From an uncultured Psychroserpens sp. (lineage in GTDB: Bacteria > Bacteroidota > Bacteroidia > Flavobacteriales > Flavobacteriaceae): DNA of 64,000 nt. The notes under the pieces were generated by a model. It saw only the letters and a program-made list of their open reading frames with translations, had not been told where the DNA came from and searched no databases. Below, in pieces: positions 34,795-43,694 of the stretch (position 1 is its first letter; every line of letters begins with the position of its first letter). The position numbers were made by a program, and so were the translations under genes. Location: positions 62,001 to 126,000 of the forward strand of contig NZ_CANMRL010000001.1 in the NCBI RefSeq assembly GCF_947500255.1, in the 5' to 3' direction.

Positions 34795-35769
34795 TTAAAC
34801 TTTAGTCAGGACTACTACTAAGGGTATATCACCTACTCCACAGCCTCCTGATCCTCCTTGAAAATCAAGCATATTAAGTGTTAAGGCTTCAGAATCATCA
34901 CAGGGTTGTGCTATAATATTACTCGAATCACCACCAAGTAATAAAAGCGATGCACAACCAATATTGGTTGATAAACCATCGTCAATTATAACTTGACCAT
35001 TGGTAAAAGAAAAAGTAACCGTCATTAAATTGGTTGGACCTCCAGGCAAATAAGCTACCTGAAATTGTCTGCTCAATGCACCATTAGCTCCTTCGCTAAT
35101 AGTTACCGTTTGATCTGCAAAAACAGGGCCACCAAAAAGACTATCGCCAGATGTTACAGTTAAATTATAATCACCAACAAAGTTACCTGATGATGCATTC
35201 AGAGAGGGACATATTTGAATTCTATAAGCTATCGGTCTGCTAGATCCATCTACACCAGCTGCAACTTTCCCATTGCTAGTTGATGTCAATACAATATCAA
35301 AAATCATAGCTTCAGTAATATTAACAGCTTGAGCTATATCAAATTGAATCTTAGGAAACGCTTCTATAGTCAAAGGATCTTTAGCTCCTCCATTAGCCAC
35401 ATCTAAATTTCCAGATTCTAGATCTGAAAAGAAAAAATGAGTTGAACTTCCTGCAGGATTAACTAAAACACCATTATTCGAAAACACAGTGCTTGGATCT
35501 GGTCCTGAAACTGATACTAAATCATAATTTATTCTCAACTCATCAGTTGAAATAGGCACATTAACAAATACAGGAACTTCAAATAAGTTATCTGTATTGT
35601 AAGAATCTATAGCAATATTTCGTGAAAAGCCATCAGTTACAAATTGCACCCAACCTGTTGTTGGGTCATCATTAAATTTTCCTTCATTTTCTCCTTCACT
35701 ATCATCACAACTATAAACAGTCAATAACAACGTAAGTGAGAAAAATGTTATTTTAAAAAGATTTTTCAT
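34795..35769 (-). CDS. Outer-membrane lipoprotein of a SusCD locus, unknown ligand
   Basis: Protein of 324 residues with a lipobox (LLLTVYSC, Cys 21) followed by an acidic DDSEGENEG stretch that resembles a lipoprotein export signal for the surface in Bacteroidota. The mature part is a string of beta-rich domains (Calx-beta or Ig-like) with a C-terminal region SGNFVGDYNLTV. The preceding gene product has a similar organisation (SGNFLSGNVTV), so the two are distant paralogues, probably surface ligand-binding partners of the SusCD pair. Last gene of the operon. Confidence 0.75.
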   Translation of the reverse strand: MKNLFKITFFSLTLLLTVYSCDDSEGENEGKFNDDPTTGWVQFVTDGFSRNIAIDSYNTDNLFEVPVFVNVPISTDELRINYDLVSVSGPDPSTVFSNNGVLVNPAGSSTHFFFSDLESGNLDVANGGAKDPLTIEAFPKIQFDIAQAVNITEAMIFDIVLTSTSNGKVAAGVDGSSRPIAYRIQICPSLNASSGNFVGDYNLTVTSGDSLFGGPVFADQTVTISEGANGALSRQFQVAYLPGGPTNLMTVTFSFTNGQVIIDDGLSTNIGCASLLLLGGDSSNIIAQPCDDSEALTLNMLDFQGGSGGCGVGDIPLVVVLTKV

Positions 35770-35779
35770 AGTGCTTGTT

Positions 35780-36628
35780 TTATAGTTTTGTTAATGTGAA
35801 ACTCTGAACTGACATAGGTCCACATGATTCAAATGGATCTTGTAAATAATTTATAGTGTGTGTAACATCACTCGTTAACGAATAAGTACCGTTATTGGCA
35901 TTACCTGCACTTGTAAGTATATAGAATGGAGGATTACCAGCTGTACATGACACCGAGATATCAACATCCTGACTTAGATTAAAAAGATTACAAGCTAAGT
36001 TAATAGTAACGTTAAGAACTGTATCTACTCCTGTTCCTGGTAAAAACGTTGTTGAAAGCACACGTTCTGTTGGAGTAGCTCCTACACTAACAGTTACATT
36101 ACCACTTAAGAAATTACCACTACCATCATCTGCTAATGCATAATCACCTACCAAATAAGTATCTGGTACAGGACATACTTCAAATACATTAACTACAATT
36201 CTATTAAGGTCCATATCTACATTATCAGGCAAACCAGTTAAAGAAAAAACGATTTGCTTTACTGTAGCATCAACCAAGCCATTATCAGCTCCATTGATAG
36301 TTAAAACTCCTTGATAAGAATTAGCAGGAATTGTTACAGAACCAGGCAATGTGTATGTTGCAGGATCTGCGTTACTTTCCATTTCTAGGTTAATATTAAA
36401 AGTTCTGTCTGTAGATGATATAGTACTAGAATTTAAAATAAGATCTACACTTCCTGTATCATCTATAGTAATAGGCAAGCTAACTGTTGTATTAGCGAAG
36501 GATAAAAATGTTCTATTCTCTGATTCTACACCATTAGAAAGGATAGGATCAATATTTTCATCACAAGACGTCATACAGAGTAAAAAACCCAGTACGAACG
36601 TTATTTTATATATATGTTTCATATTCAT
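35780..36628 (-). CDS. Outer-membrane lipoprotein of a SusCD locus
   Basis: Protein of 282 residues (280 if the second Met is used) with lipobox FLLCMTSC and DEN after it, and beta-rich domains without a recognised enzymatic motif. It sits 10 bases upstream of the next lipoprotein gene and 11 bases downstream of susD, in the position taken by SusE/SusF-like proteins. Likely surface-exposed and ligand-binding; what it binds is unknown. Confidence 0.75.
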   Translation of the reverse strand: MNMKHIYKITFVLGFLLCMTSCDENIDPILSNGVESENRTFLSFANTTVSLPITIDDTGSVDLILNSSTISSTDRTFNINLEMESNADPATYTLPGSVTIPANSYQGVLTINGADNGLVDATVKQIVFSLTGLPDNVDMDLNRIVVNVFEVCPVPDTYLVGDYALADDGSGNFLSGNVTVSVGATPTERVLSTTFLPGTGVDTVLNVTINLACNLFNLSQDVDISVSCTAGNPPFYILTSAGNANNGTYSLTSDVTHTINYLQDPFESCGPMSVQSFTLTKL

Positions 36629-36639
36629 TATTGATTAAG

Positions 36640-38121
36640 TTAGTATCCTGGATTTTGTGTAATTGCATTATTACCATCAAGTTCGGCTTGAGGAATAGCT
36701 AAAGTGAATCTAAAATCATTCACAGCTAAATCACAAGGTGCATCAAACGTACCGCAATCAGCAGGTAATCTGCTTACTCCTAACCCTATATCTGAACCAA
36801 TACGCTTAATATCTAAGAAACGTTTTCCTTCAAAGCAAAATTCCTTGCGTCTCTCTTTTAATATGTCTGTTAAAGCCACATTTAATGAGCCGTAATTAGG
36901 TGCTGGTGATGCTGAACCAGTTCTAGCATCTCTTAAGTCTTGAACCGTTTGAGCTGCCTGTGGAAGCATTCCATTTCTCGCTTGCATTTCTGCTTTAAGT
37001 AATTGTATTTCTGAAGCTCTTATAAGCTTGATATCATTAACTTGTAAACCACCAGCTCCTCCAGGGTACTTATTGATTAACAACTCATTTGTAGGGTCAT
37101 TTAGTCCAACTATAGTACTAGCAGGTGCTAAATTAACACTGCGTCTTATATCATTTGGAAGTTCAGACAGTTCATTTAACAACTGATTAGATATTTCTAA
37201 AAATCCATCTGAAGGCATTACTTGATTAAAATAGAATAAGCCTCCAACACCATTATCTCCATTAACTCTAGCGAGCTTGAAAATAACTTCTGTATTATCT
37301 GCATCCAAATACATTGTCGCATATTGAACCTGATTAGCCAATGGATAATCGTTTAATAGTTGATTAGCCATAGTCATCGTTTGAGCATCAAAGCTACCTT
37401 CATCAACTGCAAGTTTAATTTGCATAGCCTTGATAAAATCTCTGCTAATAAAAATTGGTGTATTAGCTGTTGCATTACTAGGGTCTAACAAGGTATTTGC
37501 TTCTTCTAAATCGGCTTTGATAAATGCAATAGTTTCTGCTACCGTATTTCTTTCAAAAGAATCTGAAGTTAATGGCACAAAATCAACATTTATTATTGCT
37601 AATGAATTTGGATCTTGATAATCCACAGTAAAGTATTCAAATAGATCAAAATGAGCTAAGGCACGTAACCCTAATAACTGACCTTTGATATGATTTGATT
37701 CGTCAATATCACTTTGAGTTGTAAAGGTCAAATTCCCCATCGCTCTTAATACACGATTAACACGATTAATCGTAGCATAACGATTTGACCATATAGAGTT
37801 AGAAGGTGTACCTCCAGCAAAATTAACTATATAAGAATAAGCTTGCGCTCCTTGTCCGTTACTCGCTTGACCTGCTTTTAAATTATCAGACAAAATTGCA
37901 TTGGCGTATATCCCATCTCCAGTTCCATTTCCTCCAAAGTCAGGACCATAGGCTGCATAAGCACCATTTAACCCTGTTTGCAAGTCAGCAACTGATTGAA
38001 AGGCAGCCTGTTCATTAAGCTCTCCCTCCTGTACCACATCGGTTGCATCTTCACAGGCTACAGCAATCATAAATATAGCTGCAATACCTAGTGTCTTTAA
38101 TATATATTTTTTCATGTTCAT
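36640..38121 (-). CDS. SusD/RagB-family outer-membrane lipoprotein
   Basis: Protein of 493 residues, the lid of a SusC-type transporter. It starts with a lipoprotein signal (IFMIAVAC, Cys 23) and shows the SusD pattern: ADLQTGLNGAYAAY, a helical TPR-like core with GQLLGLRALAHFDLFEYFTV, and the C-terminal LLKAEMQARNGMLPQAAQTV, DILKERRKEFCFEGKRFLDI and the ending TQNPGY. It lies 4 bases after susC and precedes two lipoproteins. No glycoside hydrolase is present, so the ligand may be a peptide or other small polymer. Confidence 0.93.
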   Translation of the reverse strand: MNMKKYILKTLGIAAIFMIAVACEDATDVVQEGELNEQAAFQSVADLQTGLNGAYAAYGPDFGGNGTGDGIYANAILSDNLKAGQASNGQGAQAYSYIVNFAGGTPSNSIWSNRYATINRVNRVLRAMGNLTFTTQSDIDESNHIKGQLLGLRALAHFDLFEYFTVDYQDPNSLAIINVDFVPLTSDSFERNTVAETIAFIKADLEEANTLLDPSNATANTPIFISRDFIKAMQIKLAVDEGSFDAQTMTMANQLLNDYPLANQVQYATMYLDADNTEVIFKLARVNGDNGVGGLFYFNQVMPSDGFLEISNQLLNELSELPNDIRRSVNLAPASTIVGLNDPTNELLINKYPGGAGGLQVNDIKLIRASEIQLLKAEMQARNGMLPQAAQTVQDLRDARTGSASPAPNYGSLNVALTDILKERRKEFCFEGKRFLDIKRIGSDIGLGVSRLPADCGTFDAPCDLAVNDFRFTLAIPQAELDGNNAITQNPGY

Positions 38122-38125
38122 TTTT

Positions 38126-41100
38126 TTAAAAATTTATTGTTGCACCAAAAGTGTAAATCTTAGGCGTTGGGAATTGTCCTCTATTGGTAGGTCTAAAATT
38201 AGACTCCGGATCCCAACCTCTAAATTTCGTGAATGTTACGAGGTTCTCTCCCTGTAAATAAAGTCTCAAAGAAGAAATTGGCGTGTTTTCAAGAATCTTA
38301 CTTGGTAAGTTGTAAGCAAACGTTATGTTTCTTAATCTTAAGTAAGACGCATCTTCTAAATATCGATCCGTTGAATTGATGTAATTTACACTTGACAATG
38401 CAGATCCAACTCTCGGTACGTCTGTAATATCACCCGGCTGTTGCCATGCATTGAATACAGTAACCGATCTATTTCTACCATTGTTAACAGATCCTACAGA
38501 TACTTCTTGTAAATCGGCATAATCTAAGTTGTTTAACCATACATCTGCCACAAATGACCATTGTGTAGTTAACTCGAATCCTTTGTGTTCTACATTTGTT
38601 CCAAAACCTCCTTGCCATGTTGGATAGAAAGATTTGTCAATGAACACTCTATCATTAGCTGCATCTAGAGTTTCTGTAAGTGTAACACCATCTGCTTTTA
38701 AGAATAAAGGATTACCATTAGATGGATTAACTCCTGCATATCTTACTAGGAAGTAAGATCCTAAAGCTTGTCCTTCACCTAAAGCGGTAGAACCACCAGT
38801 GTTTACCAATCCATTAGTAGAAGGTGGTAATTGTTCAATGGTATTTTCGTTATACGAACCATTTGCATTTACACTAATGTTCCAGTTATCATTAGATAAC
38901 ACTCTATAGTTTAATGACAATTCTATACCTTCATTAACTAATGATCCAATATTTGAGTTAATACTAGGTGTAGCGTTGATTAATGATATTTGATTATTTT
39001 GAAATAAGTCATCAGTAGTTTTGTTGTATACATCAAGACTACCACTTAATTTATTATCTAATACTGCAAAATCAACACCTATATTGGTTTGTGTAGTTTC
39101 CTCCCATTTTAAAGTTCTATTCTCTAATTGAGTTACTACTGTAGACACAGAACCATTATATCCAGTTCCTGCAGTATACAAACTTCTTGTAAGGTTTAAA
39201 CCACCATAGTAACCACCAGTAATTCTATCATTTCCTGATATACCATAAGATGCTCTCAGTTTTAATAGATCAAATCCTGATCCATCCATAAAGGTTTCAT
39301 CACTAATATTCCAACGTCCAGCAACAGACCAGAACGTACCCCAAGCATTATCTTCGATAAATCTAAATGAATTATCTCGTCTTATACCTGCAGATATTCC
39401 ATACTTACCATCATATACATAATCTAATGTTCCGAATATTGATAAGTTACCTACTTCACTTGTAAATGAATTTACTACTGGAATATAAGGGTTAACTAAA
39501 ACACCGTTTGCCGGATTTGGCTCGGTTGTAGTACCTGGTATAAATGCTGCACCACTTCCAAGAAGCCTAGGGTCTAAACCTGTTTGATCAAAGTCAAGAC
39601 CATCTAAAAATCCTCTGTTATACTCAAAGTAGGCTGTTGCGGTAACATCATGCTTTTCATCAAATACATTAGAATAACTAATAGAAGGTACGACATTAAG
39701 CCTAAAATCTCTTGTATACGTTTCCTCTTGGATTCCACCAAACTGAGCTTGATTACCAATTACATTCGCTTGAAATGGTCCCAGAATACTATTAGGATGT
39801 AAAATCTCTAAACGCTTTTCTGTACTTAAATCAGCTCCTAATTGAACTCGTGCAAACAAATTCTCAGCGAAATTCCAACTTGCATTGAACGACGCTAAAA
39901 TTTTGATTTCTTCTTCTCTATCGGTATTTAACGCAATACTATTAAGTAATACATAAGGGAAGTTGGTTGCTCCATTTGAAAGAATGGCACCAGCATCACC
40001 TGGTGTAATACCTCCATCTATTGTTTGAGAACCATCAGCTTCAAAAATACTTAAATATGGAAGTCCTTGTAAAGCTGCACTAAATGGATTGAAGAATGTC
40101 GCTCCACTACCTGCATTATCTAATTCGTTTGTTTCAGAAAATCCGAGTGACAAATTAAATCCATAATTAAACTTGTCATCATCAGTTTTTCCATTAAAGT
40201 TGTTTCTTAAAGAAAAACGTTGAAAGTCTGAACCAATAAAAATACCATCTTGATTAAAGTACTGTAATGATGTAAAGTTATTTGAATTCTCACCACCTGA
40301 AGTAATTGTTAAATCATGTGATTGTGTTCTACCTGTTCTAAAGAAAACATCGGTCCAGCTTGTATTTGCTTGACTTGATATAGCAGCAATTTCAGCATCT
40401 GATAAACCAACCCCAATTCCTGCACCATTGGCACGTTGAAATTGTAAAATCTGAGTAGAGTTCGTTAATTCAAACGGTTGATCTTGTAATTCTGAATTAC
40501 CATATGCTGTTGAGTACCTAAACTTTAAACTCTCGTTATATCGTCCCTTTTTAGTAGTAATTACAATGGCACCATTTGCAGCTCTATTTCCGTAGATATT
40601 TGCAGCACCAGCATCTTTTAAAACAGAAAACGTTTCAATGTCATTTGGATTTATACTTCTGAAATTGTCTTCATCTACTGGAATTCCATCGACTATAAAT
40701 AAAGGTTCGATGTTTCCATTTATTGATCCTGCTCCCCTAAGTATGATCGTACTGTCATTACCAGGTTGTCCTGAACCTGTTGCAATATTTAAACCAGCGA
40801 CCTGTCCTTGTAGGTTTTGCAGTGCAGAGGCATTTGCTCTGTCTTCTAGAATTTCTGCTTTTACTGTACCAACAGCAGCAGTACTCTTTTTAAGTGATGA
40901 TACATTACCATAGGCAACAACCACCACTTCATCTAGTGTATTATCTGCCGACAATATGACATCAATAGTACTAGACTCACCAATTAATTTTTCAATTGTT
41001 TGGTACCCGACGTAAGAGAACACCAACGTTTCGCCAGTACTCGCTCTAATAGAAAACTGTCCATCAAAATCTGTTTGTTGGCCCCTAGTAGTTCCTTTTA

Positions 41101-41239
41101 CAATTACCGTAGCTCCGGGTAATGGCAAGCCATCTTCCGAAGATGTAATTTTTCCTGTGATAGTCCTCTCTTGTGCAAAACTTGAAGTAACACTTAAAAA
41201 CAAGAGCACTAACACTAAACCATAATTTTTTACTTTCAT
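38126..41239 (-). CDS. SusC/RagA-family TonB-linked outer-membrane transporter
   Basis: TonB-dependent transporter of 1037 residues. After the signal peptide (to about 22) come a carboxypeptidase-D-like domain (TITGKITSSEDGLPLPGATV, QFSIRASTGETLVFSYVGY), the TonB-box region TLDEVVVVAYG near 105, a plug domain (GLNIATGSGQPGNDSTIILR, PLFIVDGIPVD, GNRAANGAIVITTKKG) and a 22-strand barrel ending FPTPKIYTFGATINF. It imports the ligand captured by SusD, driven by TonB. First gene of a four-gene operon; a strong inverted repeat lies 40-170 bases upstream. The divergent-side AraC regulator may control it. Confidence 0.95.
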   Translation of the reverse strand: MKVKNYGLVLVLLFLSVTSSFAQERTITGKITSSEDGLPLPGATVIVKGTTRGQQTDFDGQFSIRASTGETLVFSYVGYQTIEKLIGESSTIDVILSADNTLDEVVVVAYGNVSSLKKSTAAVGTVKAEILEDRANASALQNLQGQVAGLNIATGSGQPGNDSTIILRGAGSINGNIEPLFIVDGIPVDEDNFRSINPNDIETFSVLKDAGAANIYGNRAANGAIVITTKKGRYNESLKFRYSTAYGNSELQDQPFELTNSTQILQFQRANGAGIGVGLSDAEIAAISSQANTSWTDVFFRTGRTQSHDLTITSGGENSNNFTSLQYFNQDGIFIGSDFQRFSLRNNFNGKTDDDKFNYGFNLSLGFSETNELDNAGSGATFFNPFSAALQGLPYLSIFEADGSQTIDGGITPGDAGAILSNGATNFPYVLLNSIALNTDREEEIKILASFNASWNFAENLFARVQLGADLSTEKRLEILHPNSILGPFQANVIGNQAQFGGIQEETYTRDFRLNVVPSISYSNVFDEKHDVTATAYFEYNRGFLDGLDFDQTGLDPRLLGSGAAFIPGTTTEPNPANGVLVNPYIPVVNSFTSEVGNLSIFGTLDYVYDGKYGISAGIRRDNSFRFIEDNAWGTFWSVAGRWNISDETFMDGSGFDLLKLRASYGISGNDRITGGYYGGLNLTRSLYTAGTGYNGSVSTVVTQLENRTLKWEETTQTNIGVDFAVLDNKLSGSLDVYNKTTDDLFQNNQISLINATPSINSNIGSLVNEGIELSLNYRVLSNDNWNISVNANGSYNENTIEQLPPSTNGLVNTGGSTALGEGQALGSYFLVRYAGVNPSNGNPLFLKADGVTLTETLDAANDRVFIDKSFYPTWQGGFGTNVEHKGFELTTQWSFVADVWLNNLDYADLQEVSVGSVNNGRNRSVTVFNAWQQPGDITDVPRVGSALSSVNYINSTDRYLEDASYLRLRNITFAYNLPSKILENTPISSLRLYLQGENLVTFTKFRGWDPESNFRPTNRGQFPTPKIYTFGATINF

Positions 41240-41277
41240 AAGCTTAAATTTTTAATTATTACGATGTTAGTTGTAGT

Positions 41278-41407
41278 GCAATTGAGAAAGGCAGGCAGCG
41301 TTGTATTTTTAAAGACTAATTCAAAATAATTACTCAGTATGAAATTAAAGTTAACATGGATATTTCATAAATATAGTAAGGCAACGACTGCCTAGCCTTG
41401 CAATTGC
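41278..41407. repeat. Imperfect long inverted repeat upstream of susC
   Basis: Arm 41278-41303 (GCAATTG, then AAGGCAGGCAGCGTTG) and arm 41382-41407 are complementary over 23 bases apart from single-base bulges, separated by 78 bases. It lies in the 670-base gap between susC and the AraC-type gene. It could be a MITE-like element, an extended leader hairpin or a binding site; no target-site duplication is evident. The rest of the gap is AT-rich. Confidence 0.55.
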
Positions 41408-41722
41408 TACCGTAAAAAAAGAGAAGAATTACACTAACTGTGGCAATTCCGATAATAGTTTACCTCTTCCCGAGCCAGTTTTACCATATATTTTAATCGA
41501 ACGAAGATTGTGTCAGTTTACAATTTAAAAGCATTTGATTATCAGTTTTTTACAGAAATAATATCTTTAACCTTCTGTAAGTGAATTCTGAAAAATAATA
41601 ATGAATCCTTCAATAAATTCTAATAAACTTGAGATGTTTATTCAGAAATAGTATCATATAAGTAGTACGATCTAACTATCTATTTCAATCTACTAGTATT
41701 AGAATTAGATATCATCCAAAAA

Positions 41723-41815
41723 ATGAATCAAAATTCTGTATCAAACAAACAAAATACCAGACAAAATGGTTATGCTCAACCAAAAAGTAGAGTAATTATT
41801 AAGCCGGGAAAGTAA
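41723..41815 (+). CDS. Possible 30-codon small gene
   Basis: ATG to TAA frame for 30 residues, Asn/Gln-rich at the N-terminus and ending QPKSRVIIKPGK. It lies alone on the plus strand between the SusCD operon and an AraC-type membrane regulator. The upstream AAAAA before the ATG suits flavobacterial starts, but no promoter is clear. Composition and ending are not random-looking, yet length alone gives no proof. Confidence 0.3.
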   Translation: MNQNSVSNKQNTRQNGYAQPKSRVIIKPGK

Positions 41816-41908
41816 GACTGATGGAAAACAAACAGATTATGAATATTGTGCAGTGAGAAAAAAAGATAACACAATCAATTATTTTTTTAAAGATAAAGCC
41901 AAAGTATA

Positions 41909-43450
41909 TTAGACGGCCTGAGACATTTGTATTCTATACTGCGTAGGTGTTACGCCTGTTCTTTTCTTAAAAGCGCTATTAAAAGTTACTTTATTATTAA
42001 AACCGACTTCGTACAAAATTTCTGAAATGGTCATCTTACAATTAACATCCAAGAGTAATTCCTTGGACTCATCAATTCTAAAATCATTAAGGAAGTCGAA
42101 AAAGTTTTCGTTAAAATGCTCATTAATTATCTGAGACGTATTGTGTTTTGTAGTGCCAAGAAGTGATGACAATTCATCCAAATTCAAATTATTTTGCTTG
42201 TAAATCTTCTCATCAACCATGAGTTCAATTAACTTTTGTTTGAGTTCTGCTGCCAAACTAGGAATCAATCCCGATTTTTCATACTTAATAACATTTAGTG
42301 CTCCAACAATGCTAAATCCCCAAAAAATTTGAGGTTGTACCAAACCAAATAAACCTATTAATAGTATTGAAGCAGAAATGAGAAGACAAATCATATAATC
42401 CCAACCATCGCTATAGAAAAAATCAAAATTATTAAGTGTAGAATACAATGCAAATGACAATACAAATCCGGCATATGTATACATCATATAGTGTAACCAC
42501 TTAACAACATTTGGACCAACATTATCTTTTGCCTTCTTAACCAGTTTATATATTAAAACTAAATAAACAAACATTTGTATATTCTTCACCCATTCATACC
42601 ATATAATATCCATAGCAACATTATAAATTCTATTTTTTGGATCAAGCAAATGAAACGATGCATAAAATGCAAAGGCAATTAAAAAAAGACTAAAATGTCC
42701 AAGTTTAAATCTTGAGGAATATTTAATCTTAAATAAATCTTTAACATAAAATAATAGCAGAGGCCCAAGGGCAAACATCATTGGAATCCAAAGTTTTCTG
42801 AAATAGATAATAGGATATTCATATAGATAACGACTTTTGTAACCTACATAAAACAATAATATTATAGAAAAGGATAACACAAAAAGTCCTAAATTTTTAT
42901 TAGCCTTTGTATTTCCTTTCTTTCGGAAAAACAATACAAAAAAGAGAATAATTCCTTGAATTGCAATAAATAAAAAAGTGCCTGTCCATTTATTTAAAGC
43001 TGGCTTATAAGACTCCAATAATTTCATAAAAACAACACTATCACTCAAATCACTAAACGCTTCATCTTCAAATTGTTCTGGTTTGGCCCTTCTATCTAAT
43101 GCCTTTTCAACATAAGCTAAAGATGCTTCTTTATTATCTAAATTTAATTCTGCTTTTGCTAAATGATAATACAGTTTAGACTTTTTATAATAACCATTAA
43201 TCTCAGATTTAATCAAACTATTTTTTGAAGCTGAAAAATCACCAACTTGATCTTCACATAAGGCTTTCAAAAACCAAAATTCTGCTGAGTTTACATTTAG
43301 TGCAATAACGTCTTCTGATAAAGGAAGTATATTTTCAGAAGTTCCATTTTCATAATTGTTTTTGAGTACTAACAATATGTCTTCACTCTGTGCATTTAAA
43401 TTAACACAAAATAAGAATACATAAACTAGCAAAACATTTATGAATTTCAT
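41909..43450 (-). CDS. AraC-family regulator with TPR and membrane domains
   Basis: Protein of 513 residues combining a signal peptide (INVLLVYVFLFCVNLNAQ), a short TPR-like periplasmic domain (about 20-150), about eight membrane helices (165-390), and a C-terminal AraC DNA-binding domain (NLDELSSLLGTTKHNTSQII, FFDFLNDFRIDESKELL, TISEILYEVGFNNKVTFNSA, then FKKRTGVTPTQYR). It is a one-protein membrane sensor and transcription factor. The ATG at 43450 is chosen over 43477 because it starts the signal peptide. The SusCD operon next to it, in the same direction, is the likely target. A terminator-like hairpin stands 55 bases before its start. Confidence 0.88.
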   Translation of the reverse strand: MKFINVLLVYVFLFCVNLNAQSEDILLVLKNNYENGTSENILPLSEDVIALNVNSAEFWFLKALCEDQVGDFSASKNSLIKSEINGYYKKSKLYYHLAKAELNLDNKEASLAYVEKALDRRAKPEQFEDEAFSDLSDSVVFMKLLESYKPALNKWTGTFLFIAIQGIILFFVLFFRKKGNTKANKNLGLFVLSFSIILLFYVGYKSRYLYEYPIIYFRKLWIPMMFALGPLLLFYVKDLFKIKYSSRFKLGHFSLFLIAFAFYASFHLLDPKNRIYNVAMDIIWYEWVKNIQMFVYLVLIYKLVKKAKDNVGPNVVKWLHYMMYTYAGFVLSFALYSTLNNFDFFYSDGWDYMICLLISASILLIGLFGLVQPQIFWGFSIVGALNVIKYEKSGLIPSLAAELKQKLIELMVDEKIYKQNNLNLDELSSLLGTTKHNTSQIINEHFNENFFDFLNDFRIDESKELLLDVNCKMTISEILYEVGFNNKVTFNSAFKKRTGVTPTQYRIQMSQAV

Positions 43451-43503
43451 AGAACCCTTTTTAAATAAAATTAACAAACAAATGATTAAAACAGTTAATT
43501 ATT

Positions 43504-43543
43504 CGGAAAAAAGAGGTTAAATCCGATGTAAACTTACCTCTTT
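43504..43543 (-). terminator. Terminator-like hairpin upstream of the AraC-type gene
   Basis: AAAGAGGT (43510-43517) pairs with ACCTCTTT (43536-43543); on the minus strand the stem is followed by a run of six T. No minus-strand gene ends nearby, so it may be an attenuator in the leader of the regulator gene. Confidence 0.45.
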
Positions 43544-43694
43544 AACATACTTTAACATAAATTAATCATAAGATTTCATCTCAAAGACAATATTTCATTC
43601 TTAAAATTTTGTTAATATTAATGAATTAGACATTAGTTTCAAAACCCCTATAAATACTACACGTGCTTAAAATTCTATTTCTTATTTTCGCATT

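Noticed and set aside
41821-41856. 11-codon ATG frame next to the 30-codon frame
   Set aside because: Too short and without any supporting feature.
41240-41908. Insertion sequence in the susC-araC gap
   Set aside because: No transposase frame or target-site duplication; only the inverted repeat remains and is reported as such.
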